Assembly (NCBI GenBank): GCA_963677395.2 | Contig: OY781965.2 | Coordinates: 2,666,001 to 2,730,000 of the forward strand | Reading direction: 5' to 3' | DNA length: 64,000 bases | Source of the DNA: G963667975 sp963677395 | GTDB lineage: Bacteria; Bacteroidota; Bacteroidia; Bacteroidales; G963667975 | Made by a program: the position numbers and the translations under genes | In this document: positions 37,226 through 47,700 of the stretch, piece by piece | Layout: each line of letters starts with the position of its first letter | Numbering within the stretch: position 1 is the first letter of the stretch | The notes under the pieces: model-generated | Seen by the model: the letters and a program-made list of their open reading frames with translations, nothing else | Told to the model about the DNA's origin: nothing | Database searches by the model: none

Positions 37226-38472
37226 TATTCCGGTTTCGTACTATTTTTTAATGCTGTTATTCTTTGAATTAAGGTTGGATGCGAATAGTTTAAGGCCACA
37301 TACCACGGATGTGGATTCAAATTACTCAGGTTGTCAACAGATAAACGGATTAAAGCTGTTTGCAATGGTTCTGCTAAATCAAAATTTGCAGCAAATGCAT
37401 CAGCCTGATATTCGTTTTTGCGCGACAACTTATTGGTTAACAATCCAGTAAGTATTGATATTGGAGTATATAAAATTCCAAATGCAATTGCACCCATATA
37501 AAAACTTGGTTTTGAAGCTCCTAATGCATGTGATAAAACAGGATTTTCAATCATCCATGAAAATAACCATAAGGTAAATCCGGTCATTAACACTGAGAGG
37601 ATCAAACTCTGACGAATATGATGTTTTTTATAATGTCCAATTTCATGCGCAAGTACAGCAACCAGTTCTTTTACACTATGTTTCTCGATCAATGTATCGA
37701 AAAGAACTATTCGCTTTTTTGGACCCAACCCACTAAAATAAGCATTCGCCTTACTGCTTCGTTTCGAACCATTTATCACATATATATTATCCAGTTTAAA
37801 GCCTGCTTTTTCAGAAAAATCCTGAATTGCAGTTCGCAATTCACCCTCCTGTAACGGAACTTGCTTATTGAAAAGCGGAACAATCAAATTGGAATAAAAC
37901 ATAGCCATAAAAAGCACAAAAATGGTAATTATCCCCCATGCTAATAGCCAAAACCACGTCCCTGTCTGTTCATAAATTAATACAATAAGCGAGATTATTC
38001 CACCTCCTAAAATAATAGCCAATAATATGCCTTTAATCTTATCAAGAACATATGTCTTTATTGTGGTTGTATTAAATCCAAATTTTTGTTCAACCACAAA
38101 CGTATCGTAAATATCAAATGGAAAGGAAATTACAGAAGAGCCAAAGGCAATAATTCCGAAAAAGAACAAGCTTTGAATGATCAAATTTTGGCTAATACTA
38201 TTTACCCATTGGTCAATCAAAGCAAAACCATTGAATAACAACATAGCAAGTATGATAATAAACGAAACTACAGAATTGATAAGTGATATCTTCTGATTCG
38301 CTCTGAAATATTGCTGCGATGTTTTATACTTGGCGTCATCATAATAAGCTTTCAGTGATTCCGGTAAAATATCACTCCAGCAACTTGCATTAAGCCAGTC
38401 TAATATACGTTCCAGCATAAATCCCAGAACGATAACCACAAGGATAATATTAAATATTGTTGATTCGTTCAT
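37225..38472 (-). CDS. M48 family (Ste24/CaaX protease-like) zinc metalloprotease
   Basis: 415-residue integral membrane protease: several transmembrane helices, catalytic HEIGH in LVAVLAHEIGHYKKHH (about 275-290) and the downstream conserved EYQADAFAANFDL, whose Glu is a zinc ligand. Ste24-type proteins cleave prenylated or misfolded membrane proteins; in bacteria they act in membrane quality control. It sits in a tight minus-strand operon between ydcF and PBP1A. Confidence 0.9.
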   Translation of the reverse strand: MNESTIFNIILVVIVLGFMLERILDWLNASCWSDILPESLKAYYDDAKYKTSQQYFRANQKISLINSVVSFIIILAMLLFNGFALIDQWVNSISQNLIIQSLFFFGIIAFGSSVISFPFDIYDTFVVEQKFGFNTTTIKTYVLDKIKGILLAIILGGGIISLIVLIYEQTGTWFWLLAWGIITIFVLFMAMFYSNLIVPLFNKQVPLQEGELRTAIQDFSEKAGFKLDNIYVINGSKRSSKANAYFSGLGPKKRIVLFDTLIEKHSVKELVAVLAHEIGHYKKHHIRQSLILSVLMTGFTLWLFSWMIENPVLSHALGASKPSFYMGAIAFGILYTPISILTGLLTNKLSRKNEYQADAFAANFDLAEPLQTALIRLSVDNLSNLNPHPWYVALNYSHPTLIQRITALKNSTKPE

Positions 38473-38479
38473 CTTTCAA

Positions 38480-39247
38480 TCAAATATAACCCATTAATTT
38501 ATAAGAAATTACACCAAACCACTCATGTAATAATGAATTCCAGTCATAAAAACTTGTTGTATGTGGAATAAATAACTTTTCAAAGTTCAAACCAGAAGGA
38601 TTCGAAATAGCTGTGGTTGGATATCCAACACAATGAATTCCAACCTTGTCATAACACCTTTTTGCACGATACATGTGTAAAGTATTTGTTATCAAGATAT
38701 TTCTAGATCCATTGGGCATCATTTTATTTAGTATCTGTTTCGAATTTAGTGCATTCTCACGTGTATTGTCTGAAACAGAATCAACCCAGATATCCCTTTC
38801 CGGAAGGCCTACTTTTATTAGGAAATTTTTTAAAAACGAAGCTTCATACTGGTCACGATAAAACAAATGCCCCGGTCCCCCTGAAATCAAGATTTTCTTT
38901 ATTTTACCTTGTTTGTATAAATCAACAGCCTGTAAAATCCTGTCAGATTCTCCCCGGAAAATTGCTCTGTTTTTTTGATAATCAAAATTTACAATTTTAC
39001 CCCCCAATACAATTCCCACATCATACGTTTCGTTTGCCGGAAGTTCCACCAACGGAGATTCATAGCAACGAAGGAACAATTCCACAATAAACCGGTTTGA
39101 GAAAAAGTAAAAAACGATTATAGCTGCTACCAGTAATTTGAATGACCATTTTTTCTTTCTGTAAATCAATGCTATAAGCAACATCAGAAATACCCATCCC
39201 AGAGGAGCCAAAAACCATGATAATATTTTTGAAACTGCAAAAAACAT
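38480..39247 (-). CDS. YdcF/SanA-family (DUF218) membrane protein
   Basis: 255 residues: two N-terminal transmembrane helices followed by a DUF218 domain beginning VGIVLGGK and containing ISGGPGHL and the SVSDNTRENALNSK motif. Family members (ElyC, SanA, YdcF) are linked to envelope biogenesis and vancomycin resistance phenotypes, with unknown chemistry. Gap to the M48 gene is 7 bases and to the VWA-like gene 4 bases. Confidence 0.85.
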   Translation of the reverse strand: MFFAVSKILSWFLAPLGWVFLMLLIALIYRKKKWSFKLLVAAIIVFYFFSNRFIVELFLRCYESPLVELPANETYDVGIVLGGKIVNFDYQKNRAIFRGESDRILQAVDLYKQGKIKKILISGGPGHLFYRDQYEASFLKNFLIKVGLPERDIWVDSVSDNTRENALNSKQILNKMMPNGSRNILITNTLHMYRAKRCYDKVGIHCVGYPTTAISNPSGLNFEKLFIPHTTSFYDWNSLLHEWFGVISYKLMGYI

Positions 39248-39251
39248 AAGC

Positions 39252-41333
39252 TTAGATTATTCCTGAATATTTACGAGCGAACCACTCAACACTTAAAAGC
39301 AGTACCAATAGAATAAAAATCACAGGAAGACCTGCTAATGATAAGTATTTATCCTGAAAGTAGATTACAGTTTTTAAGTCATCCCGTTCTGTTAATTCTT
39401 TAATTAACAATTTTGTTTGACCAGGCAAATAATGTTTACCTCCTGTTTTTTTCGACAAATTGGCTAGCAAACGATGATCTGCCACTAAATTCACATCTTC
39501 AACTGCCAAAGCTGAAATACTAAATGATCCTTTTTGTATTAAAGTCTTCCCATTAAACGTTGTTGAGGCTGTATATGCGTAATTTCCTACTTTTAACTGG
39601 CCTGCATTCAAATGATACGCTGTTGATGTCCTTGCAAATACATAAGGATATTTTTTACCACTTTCATCTTTAATATCAATTGAAACATCCGGTTTATTAA
39701 CAGGTTCGTAGCTTTCATTGTAAAGTTCTGCATCAAATTCAATTTCATCATTTTCCATAAACTGATGTTCATTTCGAATTCGAAACATACTTTTATCAAG
39801 TTTTACCGACAAGTACTGTACCGTTTTATTAATTAACTCATCAAATGCCTGATGATTTTCATGAATTGAATAATCGATCAAACGCCAACGCCATATTCCT
39901 TCTCCGGCAATAACACCATAGCGATTATCCATTGATTGATAAAAACTTAAGAGCGGATATTGAGTAGAAATATTGGAAATTCGCTGATTAAAAAGCGACT
40001 GTGTAGCTGGAGAAACCTGATAACTTCCAAATGGCGATACCAGAGGCGGAAACATCGAAACACTTTGTTTCAGCTCATCCGAAAGTGTAAACAATCCAAA
40101 ATTATTATTCAAAACAGGCAGTGACTCATTCAACTGATATCCTCTTGTCTGAATTGTAAAACCTGCATCCTGATTGGAAAAACGGGTTATATCACTTTGG
40201 TTTCCCAAAATAAATAATATGGGTATTTGCAAGCGTTTTAATTCACTCAACAGATTTGCCGAATTGTTTATCCGGGAAGGAATCTGATGTAAAATCACCA
40301 GATTATATTTTGAAACAGGTTTCGAAAATTCGTTTTGCGTAAATTCCTCAACTTCATAATTCTGGTTACCTTCGATAGCCTGTTTGATTGCTGAAATATC
40401 TGGATGAGGAGCTAAAGAAAGAAGTAATATTTTCTGACGACCATCAATTACTTCTATAAAAATATCTTTAATATTGTTTTTCAGGGTAATTTCATTTTTG
40501 ACCGAAGAGAGCGAAAGTGTGTAGTGACGCAGGCCTGGTTTATCTGCATTTAATTGAAAAACAACTGTTTGAAAATCATTATCTGATTGAAAACGAATAT
40601 TTTTTTCTGCTATAATTCTATTTCCATCACGCAATATTAATTTACTGGTTTCACCCTGAGCTTTCAAACCATTCACAACTACTTCAACAGGAAAATTGTT
40701 TCCAAGATAGACCAGTTTATTATACCGAACATTGTTAATTATCAAATCTTTACGAACTGATGTATCACCTAAGCCAATTGTATAAACCGGAAATTTCATA
40801 CCAGGAACAGCATACAAAGGATTTGAACCTGAATTATATAAACCGTCTGTTGCCAAAATAACGGCTCCAACATTTCGGTTTACATATTTGGTTTCTATCT
40901 CCTGTAAAAGAGCTGAAATATCGGTTAGTTTCTGATCATAGGAATTTAAGCTACCTTCTTTCACCTCTTCACCAAATGTATATTCATGATATTCAAATTC
41001 TTCAGATAATTTATCTTTTAACTCTGAAGTAAGTTCCGGCCATTTTTTCCGTAAAAAATTTGACTTATCAGTGATTGAAAGAGATTGAGATGCATCCTGT
41101 GCAAAAATGATTAAAGGTTTTTCTTTCTGTTTTATACGCGTTTTGATAACCGGAGCCAGTAATAAAAAGCAAAGTATCGTAATAACTGAAAAACGCAAAG
41201 AAGCAAGTATCCACCTAAGCCATAATACCAACCCACTTTTACTGTTGCGAAAGTAAAGGATAGCTGCATATAACACCCCTGCAAGAATGCAAAAGAGCAA
41301 AAACCAAAGAGGATATTCTGTAATAATTCTCAA
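39252..41333 (-). CDS. VWA-like membrane protein with two N-terminal helices
   Basis: 693 residues. Two N-terminal transmembrane helices (about 8-27 and 38-63), a cytoplasmic or periplasmic Asp-containing DASQSLS segment like a degenerate von Willebrand A domain (about 78-200, VGAVILATDGLYNSGS), a middle region with a glutamine-amidotransferase-like VILHQIPSR stretch, and a final helix (about 668-688). This resembles Bacteroidota membrane proteins with a VWA and a class I amidotransferase-like domain, often beside Bat genes. The MIDAS DxSxS here is DASQSLS, plausible for metal binding. Function unknown; first gene of the five-gene operon. Confidence 0.7.
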   Translation of the reverse strand: MRIITEYPLWFLLFCILAGVLYAAILYFRNSKSGLVLWLRWILASLRFSVITILCFLLLAPVIKTRIKQKEKPLIIFAQDASQSLSITDKSNFLRKKWPELTSELKDKLSEEFEYHEYTFGEEVKEGSLNSYDQKLTDISALLQEIETKYVNRNVGAVILATDGLYNSGSNPLYAVPGMKFPVYTIGLGDTSVRKDLIINNVRYNKLVYLGNNFPVEVVVNGLKAQGETSKLILRDGNRIIAEKNIRFQSDNDFQTVVFQLNADKPGLRHYTLSLSSVKNEITLKNNIKDIFIEVIDGRQKILLLSLAPHPDISAIKQAIEGNQNYEVEEFTQNEFSKPVSKYNLVILHQIPSRINNSANLLSELKRLQIPILFILGNQSDITRFSNQDAGFTIQTRGYQLNESLPVLNNNFGLFTLSDELKQSVSMFPPLVSPFGSYQVSPATQSLFNQRISNISTQYPLLSFYQSMDNRYGVIAGEGIWRWRLIDYSIHENHQAFDELINKTVQYLSVKLDKSMFRIRNEHQFMENDEIEFDAELYNESYEPVNKPDVSIDIKDESGKKYPYVFARTSTAYHLNAGQLKVGNYAYTASTTFNGKTLIQKGSFSISALAVEDVNLVADHRLLANLSKKTGGKHYLPGQTKLLIKELTERDDLKTVIYFQDKYLSLAGLPVIFILLVLLLSVEWFARKYSGII

Positions 41334-41383
41334 CGTTTTCTATATTAACAATTTATGATATTAAAAAACAGAGAAGAGGCTGA

Positions 41384-41477
41384 CCGGGAAGTTGACACTC
41401 GCTATGAATTAGCTATTGTCGTTTATCATTTTGCTCAGTTCAGAAAAGTGAAAAGCTAATGATACTGTACCTCCCGG
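41384..41477. repeat. imperfect inverted repeat
   Basis: CCGGGA (41384-41389) pairs with TCCCGG (41472-41477), and ATTAGCT (41408-41414) with AGCTAAT (41454-41460), giving a long imperfect hairpin in the 178-base gap between fabG and the VWA-like gene. A terminator role for fabG or a small repeat are both possible. Confidence 0.35.
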
Positions 41478-41511
41478 ACACCCTCAAAACTCGTGTGTAA
41501 TTGCTACATTT

Positions 41512-42258
41512 TTAGGTATTCATACCACCGCAAACCTGAACTACCTGACCAGAAACATACGCAGACAAGTCAGAAGCCAGAAATAAGGCAACGTTTGCAA
41601 CATCACCCGGAGTACCGGTTCGTCTCAATGGAATATCTTTAATCCAGCCATCTTTCACTTCCTGCGGCAGGTTGTGGGTCATTTCAGTTTCGATAAATCC
41701 AGGGGCAATTGCGTTGCAACGGATATTACGTGAACCAAGTTCCAGTGCTATTGACTTTGTAAAACCAATCATACCAGCTTTTGATGCTGAATAGTTTGAT
41801 TGACCGCCGTTTCCTGAAACACCAACAACAGAGCTCATGTTAATGATTGAACCAAACCGTTGTTTCAGCATCACTTTTTGGATAGCTTTGGTAAGGTTAA
41901 AAACCGATTTCAGATTGATGTTAATCACCAAATCCCAATCCTGTTCGCTCATACGCATCAGGAGGTTATCGCGGGTGATCCCTGCATTGTTAACAAGAAC
42001 GTCAATTCTTCCGAACTCAGCAACAACATTATCAATAAGCTCTTCGGATGCACTAAAATTTGAGGCATCAGAAATAAAACCTTTGGCTTTAACGCCCAAG
42101 GCATTAAGTTCTTTTTCGAGCTGTTCCATCGCTTCATCGCGACGAATGTCGGTAAAGGCTACCTGTGCACCTTCCTGAGCAAAACGCAGTGCAATGGCTT
42201 TCCCAATTCCGCGTGATGCACCAGTTATCAGTGCTGTTTTTCCTTCAAGAATGTTCAT
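41512..42258 (-). CDS. fabG: FabG: 3-oxoacyl-ACP reductase
   Basis: 248-residue short-chain dehydrogenase: TGASRGIGKAIA nucleotide-binding motif, NNAGITRDNLLMRM, catalytic Ser (INMSSVVG) and YSASKAG, and the C-terminal family segment GQVVQVCGGMNT. NADPH-dependent reduction of 3-oxoacyl-ACP in fatty acid synthesis is the standard activity. A minus-strand -7 element (TACCTTTG, 42291-42284) lies 26 bases upstream. Confidence 0.92.
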   Translation of the reverse strand: MNILEGKTALITGASRGIGKAIALRFAQEGAQVAFTDIRRDEAMEQLEKELNALGVKAKGFISDASNFSASEELIDNVVAEFGRIDVLVNNAGITRDNLLMRMSEQDWDLVININLKSVFNLTKAIQKVMLKQRFGSIINMSSVVGVSGNGGQSNYSASKAGMIGFTKSIALELGSRNIRCNAIAPGFIETEMTHNLPQEVKDGWIKDIPLRRTGTPGDVANVALFLASDLSAYVSGQVVQVCGGMNT

Positions 42259-42283
42259 AATCGTTTTTGTTGAAAATAGGGTG

Positions 42284-42291
42284 CAAAGGTA
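42284..42291 (-). promoter_or_regulatory. -7 element of fabG
   Basis: Minus-strand TACCTTTG, matching TAnnTTTG; spacing to the start codon is 25 bases. No -33 match. Confidence 0.55.
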
Positions 42292-42365
42292 ATAAATAGC
42301 ATCTAATTAGAATTAAGTAAATATGAAGTTCATCAACAAGGAGATGTTAATAGTGTAAAACAAAA

Positions 42366-42396
42366 AAAGGAAAGCTGTATAACTCTGCTTTCCTTT
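42366..42396 (-). terminator. intrinsic terminator of the broken T9SS gene
   Basis: AAAGGAAAGC pairs with GCTTTCCTTT (10 bp, 11-base loop). Read on the minus strand it is followed by TTTTTTG, 39 bases past the stop codon at 42435. Confidence 0.8.
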
Positions 42397-42434
42397 CGGG
42401 ATTTAACATCTATTCAAAAAAAATATTTTCTAAA

Positions 42435-44267
42435 TTATGGGATCACAATCTTTACAACTTTCTGATAGAAAGTATTTTTACAACCCAAACGAATCAAATA
42501 AGTTCCTTTTAATAAATTACTTACTGAAATTGTTGTTTGCACTTGCTTATTCACCGGAACAACCTGATTTGTGATAATTAAGCGACCGGAAACATCAAAG
42601 ATATCCAATTGTAACGTTTGAACATCTGGAAGTTTATTTGCGGAAATTTCAATTTTTCCATTCCTGTAAACAGTTTTTATGTCTGTTTCACTGTTTGCTT
42701 TTTCAATCCCACTGGTGTTTACTGGTAACCTAAATGAAAAAATTCGCGTAGCAGGATTCCCATTCACAATATACTCTCCTGTATGCCAAAACAATGTTCC
42801 ATCAACAGGATCTAAGCTTGTATGAGAATAATCTCCCCATCGATTAATCCCTTCCTGAGCTGAATTTCCACTTGCTACTGTCACCTCCGCAAAAGTCATC
42901 TGGTTTAATGGATCTGATGCCGCACGACCTGTGTAGCGAATTCCGGGATATACGTTTGTCTCCCCGGAAACAGCGTAAGCCAGACTTATTGAGCCATTAT
43001 CATCCATGGCAATACTTCCACACCAACGGTTGAGATTATCAGGAGCGTATGTTCCCTGTTGATAGATAGACCATTGGTTGGTAGTAGTGTTTTGTCTTAA
43101 TTCATACCAACGAATACTACGTTGAGTTCCACCAGAGTTCACCTTCACACCTTTGTTCAGCACAACTGTATTGTATCCAGTCCAGCGACGATATTGCGCC
43201 CTGAATGTAAATACACCGCCAATACCATCTAACATATCCGTAGTGCCGGGTTGTGAAATATCATTCCAGCTCGAATTATAGGATGCATCAAACGACTGAG
43301 TGGGTAATTGAGTAACAAGTGTGATTGTTGCTGCAGGAGTTGTACCCCAGGTGACTGTCATATTGTAGATATTGATTCGGTCAACATAGCCAGTACCCCA
43401 GCCATCATCTTCTTAGCTAAATATCGGACAAGGAGTTCCTGCCGGAGGCAATTGTCCATCAGCATCAGCAGAAAGCGGACAAAAAAAACCACCGTCATTT
43501 GATGGAGTAAACGTTTTATTAATCGCCCTGGCTGCTGCAACTCCGGCAAGTAATGAATCTCGTTCAAACGCAAACACTTTTTGCGTTGTTTGATTTGAAG
43601 TCATATAGTAAGCATCTGTCCAGATTGAATATTTTGGATAATCCGGAAATTGTGGTGATGTAAACTGCCAAGTGTAGTATTGACCTGTTGGATCATTGGT
43701 TTTGGATACCGCTATCAATGCTCTGCGACCCTGAGTTTTAAATTCTGTTACTACCCAACGGTCAGGATATTTATCATACAATACAATTGGATCTCCATCA
43801 TTTGAATTGAATAATAATGATGATAATTGAATTTCGGCAGTTAAAGGCGTTCCCGTTTTGGAATAAACTCTGTATGAAGAATTAACAGCTTGAACATAAT
43901 GATTAATCCCGGCAGCTCCGGTCGGATCAGGAGGATAACTTGAACCGGATAATCCTTCCCAGTTTTCTTCAACTCCATTTGCCTGACGAGTTCCATTTTG
44001 TTTTTGCAAAGCAGGATCTTCCCCTTGAGGAAATGCCGTAACATTTGATTTTGCATGATACGCTCTTCGAAACTGCTTATCAATAGCCTCCTTACGTTTT
44101 ATTTCACCTGTTAATTTAAATTCCGGTTGCTCTTTAGCCAATTCATACAAGGGTTTGGTAATCCTAAAATCAGTTGCATAGATTACTTCTGTAACAACAT
44201 CACCTTGCTGAGCAAACAAGGAATTTGCTCCAAGTAATGCTATAAAAATAAGACTTAATTTTCTCAT
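42435..44267 (-). pseudogene. T9SS-secreted protein gene interrupted by one in-frame stop
   Basis: Two adjacent minus-strand segments form one reading frame: the first runs from the signal peptide (MRKLSLIFIALLGANSLFAQ at 44267) to TAA at 43413-43415, and the second continues in the same frame (EDDGWGTGYVDRINIYN...) to a T9SS sorting domain. The stop lies at FS-*-EDDGWG where a Tyr codon (TAC/TAT) would fit, so a single base change is enough. No start codon makes sense for the second half. Whole length would be about 610 residues. It resembles T9SS proteins with a DPTGAAG(I/V)NHYVQ motif, and no function is known. It could be a true nonsense mutation or a sequencing error. Confidence 0.8.
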
Positions 44268-44716
44268 TATCAAATATTTATTTCTCAATCCGTATTTTAA
44301 AAACAATAAAATTCAGGTTTTATTAATCAGTGAATTTATATAAATAAATGTATTTAAAGCATACAACTCACCAAAAGTATCACTAACCCAATTTTGCAAA
44401 AATAAATATTTAGATTGCCAGTATTTTATACTATTCCGCGATTCTGTTATAAAATTACCAGAGCATACTAATATTAAAAAGTAATCACCAAAATATATTT
44501 AGCTCTTGTCTATTAAACAATTCTATTCAACAACTTTAAATTGAATAACATAAGTATCCCCTGATATAAAAAGTGATGATAATTAAATGCATGTGTTTAT
44601 TCTTCGTTTAGCATACTAATATAAAATTCAAAGCTAAAAAAATTACTCAATTTACACCTGTATATCTCAAAACTCCTTACCTTTGAAGGTTACAACCCTT
44701 ACTAAATTCTAATCTT
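44268..44716. other. divergent intergenic region
   Basis: No gene is seen. A possible minus-strand -7 element TATTTTTG lies at 44404-44397 for the broken T9SS gene. A plus-strand -7 element for ygfK lies at 44678-44685. The remainder is very AT-rich without structure. Confidence 0.45.
44678..44685 (+). promoter_or_regulatory. -7 element of the ygfK promoter
   Basis: TACCTTTG, 31 bases before the ygfK start codon; the -33 region is not conserved. Confidence 0.5.
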
Positions 44717-47700
44717 ATGACAAGTGACAGCTTTACCCCTATCTCATTAGATCGTCTATTAGCACTGACTTTAAAGCAACTAGAAAACAAATGCTATTTC
44801 GGAATCCCTTCTGAATTGTTTTATAAAGCGCACAATGAAACACTGACAACAGAAAGAGTCAGCCGAAAAATGGGTACTCCGCTTGGAGTTGCAGCCGGAC
44901 CGCATACCCAACTGACACAGAACATTGTGGGAGCCTGGCTTTGTGGAGCAAGATTTATAGAGTTAAAAACGGTTCAAACCTTGGATGAACTTATCATTTC
45001 TAAACCTTGTATTGATATGCAGGAAGAAGGATATAACTGTGAGTGGTCACAGGAATTGAAGGTAAAAGAGTCGTTTCAGCAATATCTGAATGCATGGATT
45101 ATCATTCATATTCTGAATCATAAATTATTCGGAAAACTTGAAAATGACACACTCTTCAATATGAGTGTTGGGTATAATATGGAAGGCATTCTGAATGAGA
45201 ATATTCAATGGTTTTTGCAGAAAATGCAACACTGCCCCGATGAACTTGAAGAGGCTCTAAAAAGCATTCGGACTATTTATCCGGATGTGGACAAACTAAG
45301 TATCTCTCCTTCGTTATCTGATCACGTAACATTATCGACTATGCATGGTTGTCCGCCAGATGAAATCGAGAAAATCGGATTATATTTTATCAGAGAGCGA
45401 AAGTTTCATACAACGATAAAGCTAAATCCCACTCTATTAGGCAAGGAAAAAGTACGCGAAATCGTAAACGAAACCCTTGGATTTAAAACACCTATTCCTG
45501 ATATTGCCTTTGAACATGATTTAAAGTATGCTCAAGCAGTTTTATTAATAAAATCGCTACAAGAGGCTGCAAATGAGACAAATGTTCATTTCGGATTAAA
45601 ACTCACCAATACGCTCGAAAGCCTGAATTTTAAATCGGTATTTCCAAAAAATGAAAGTCAGATGTATATGAGTGGCAAGGCGTTGCATCCAATTGCAGTA
45701 AATTTGGCACTCAAAATTCAAAAAGAATTCAGAGGATCTCTCGATATTTCATTCTCAGCCGGAGCTGATTGTTTTAATTTCCCAGAACTTATTGCCTGTA
45801 AACTGAGCCCGGTTACTGTTTGTACCGACATTCTCAAACCCGGAGGATACGGCAAATTGAATCAATATATCAATTCTTTAGATAATTGGATTAACGATCA
45901 TAATAATAATTCATTACAAGATTATTTCAACAATATTTCTTCAGAGAATATACTGGAAAATATTACCTATTACGCAGCTCAAACTCTTAAAAATCCGGTG
46001 TATAAAAAGCAATTCCGTACACCTTCTATTAAAAGCAAACGCAAGCTAGGCTTTTTTGATTGTATTCAGGCTCCTTGTATAAGTACATGCCCCACCCATC
46101 AGAATATTCCAGAATATCTTCAATATGCATCAGAAGGTAATTTCCAGAAAGCTTTTGAGATTATTCTGAAAACCAATCCTTTTCCTACTGTTACCGGAAC
46201 GGTTTGCGACCACGATTGCCAGAATAAATGTACGCGAATTAACTACGATGAAACACTTGCCATCCGTGAAGTAAAACGTTACATTGCTGAAAAAGGTAAT
46301 GAAGAAGGTTTTCTCCGTTCTTTACCAAAGAATGGGCAGAAAGCATCCATTATTGGAGCAGGACCATCTGGTTTATCCTGTGCATTTTATCTCTTACTTG
46401 CAGGTTTTGAAGTAACGGTTTATGAAGAAAAAATGATGGCAGGAGGAATGGTTTCGGATGTAATTCCTGCTTTTCGTTTGTCAGATCCATCCTTACAAAA
46501 AGACATAAGCCGCATAGTTCGCCTAGGTGTAAATATACAATTCGGCATCAAAATTAATCAAGAACTATTCAATCGTTTACGTATTGAAAATCAACTAATT
46601 TACATCGCAACCGGGGCACCAAAAATCAAAAAAGCAGGATTATTGCACGAAGATGCAAAGGGAGTAATTGACCCGCTCTTATTTTTATCTGATTATAAAA
46701 AAGGGGTTAACTACCTACACAATGAAAATGTGATTGTTATGGGTGGTGGAAATACAGCAATGGATGTGGCGCGAACTGCAAAACGAGCCCTGAGTGGCAA
46801 AGGAAGCGTAAGTATTGTATATCGTCGCCGTACCGAAGATATGCCTGCTGATGCTGAAGAAATCCAAGCAGTTATTGCAGAAGGCATTCAGATTCTTGAA
46901 ATGTGTAATCCCGTGGAAGTAATACAGCAAGATGGAAAAATGATTGGCTTGCTGTGTGTCAAGATGATTGCTGATGGATTTGATACTGAAGGCCGAATGA
47001 AAACTGTTCCTGATTTACAAAGTGAGTTTGAGCTGAAAACTGATATATTATTTCCGGCCATTGGCCAGGATAAAAATTTCGATTTTGTGGATACAAAACT
47101 TCTCTATTGTAAACCCAATGAATTTGAAACTCAAATTCCAAATGTATTTATTGGGGGCGATGCAAAACGAGGTGCTTCCAATATTATTTCTGCGATTGCT
47201 GATGGCAGAAAAGTAGCTGAATTAATTATTGAGAAAACAAATTACAATAAATTATTTTTAAATGATTTAAACACAGAATTTGACATCAGAAAATTACTTA
47301 TTCAAAAGTCACAAAAGAGTTGTTCTCCCCTTTCCAAAAACACATTGCATCAACCCGAAATTACTACAGATGAAGAAGCAATGAAAGAGGCTAAGCGATG
47401 TTTAAAATGTCATCAGATATGTAATGTTTGTGTTTCCGTTTGTCCAAATTTTGCCAACTTTGGTTATGAAATCACACCACAAACATTCCTGCTTCAAAAA
47501 GCAACACGTAACGAAGATAAACTTGAGATAAGCGAGCATAAAGAATTTGTTATCAATCAGAAATATCAGATATTAAATCTTGCTGATTTTTGCAATGAAT
47601 GTGGAAACTGTAATACATTTTGCCCTACGGAAAGCGCACCTTATAAAGAGAAACCACGATTTTATTTTTCAGTTAAAAGCTTTAATCAGGCTGAAGAAGG

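Noticed and set aside
42435..43361. A separate gene starting at 43361
   Set aside because: The frame continues upstream to the first half without a break apart from one stop codon, and the start is in the middle of a domain with no signal peptide.
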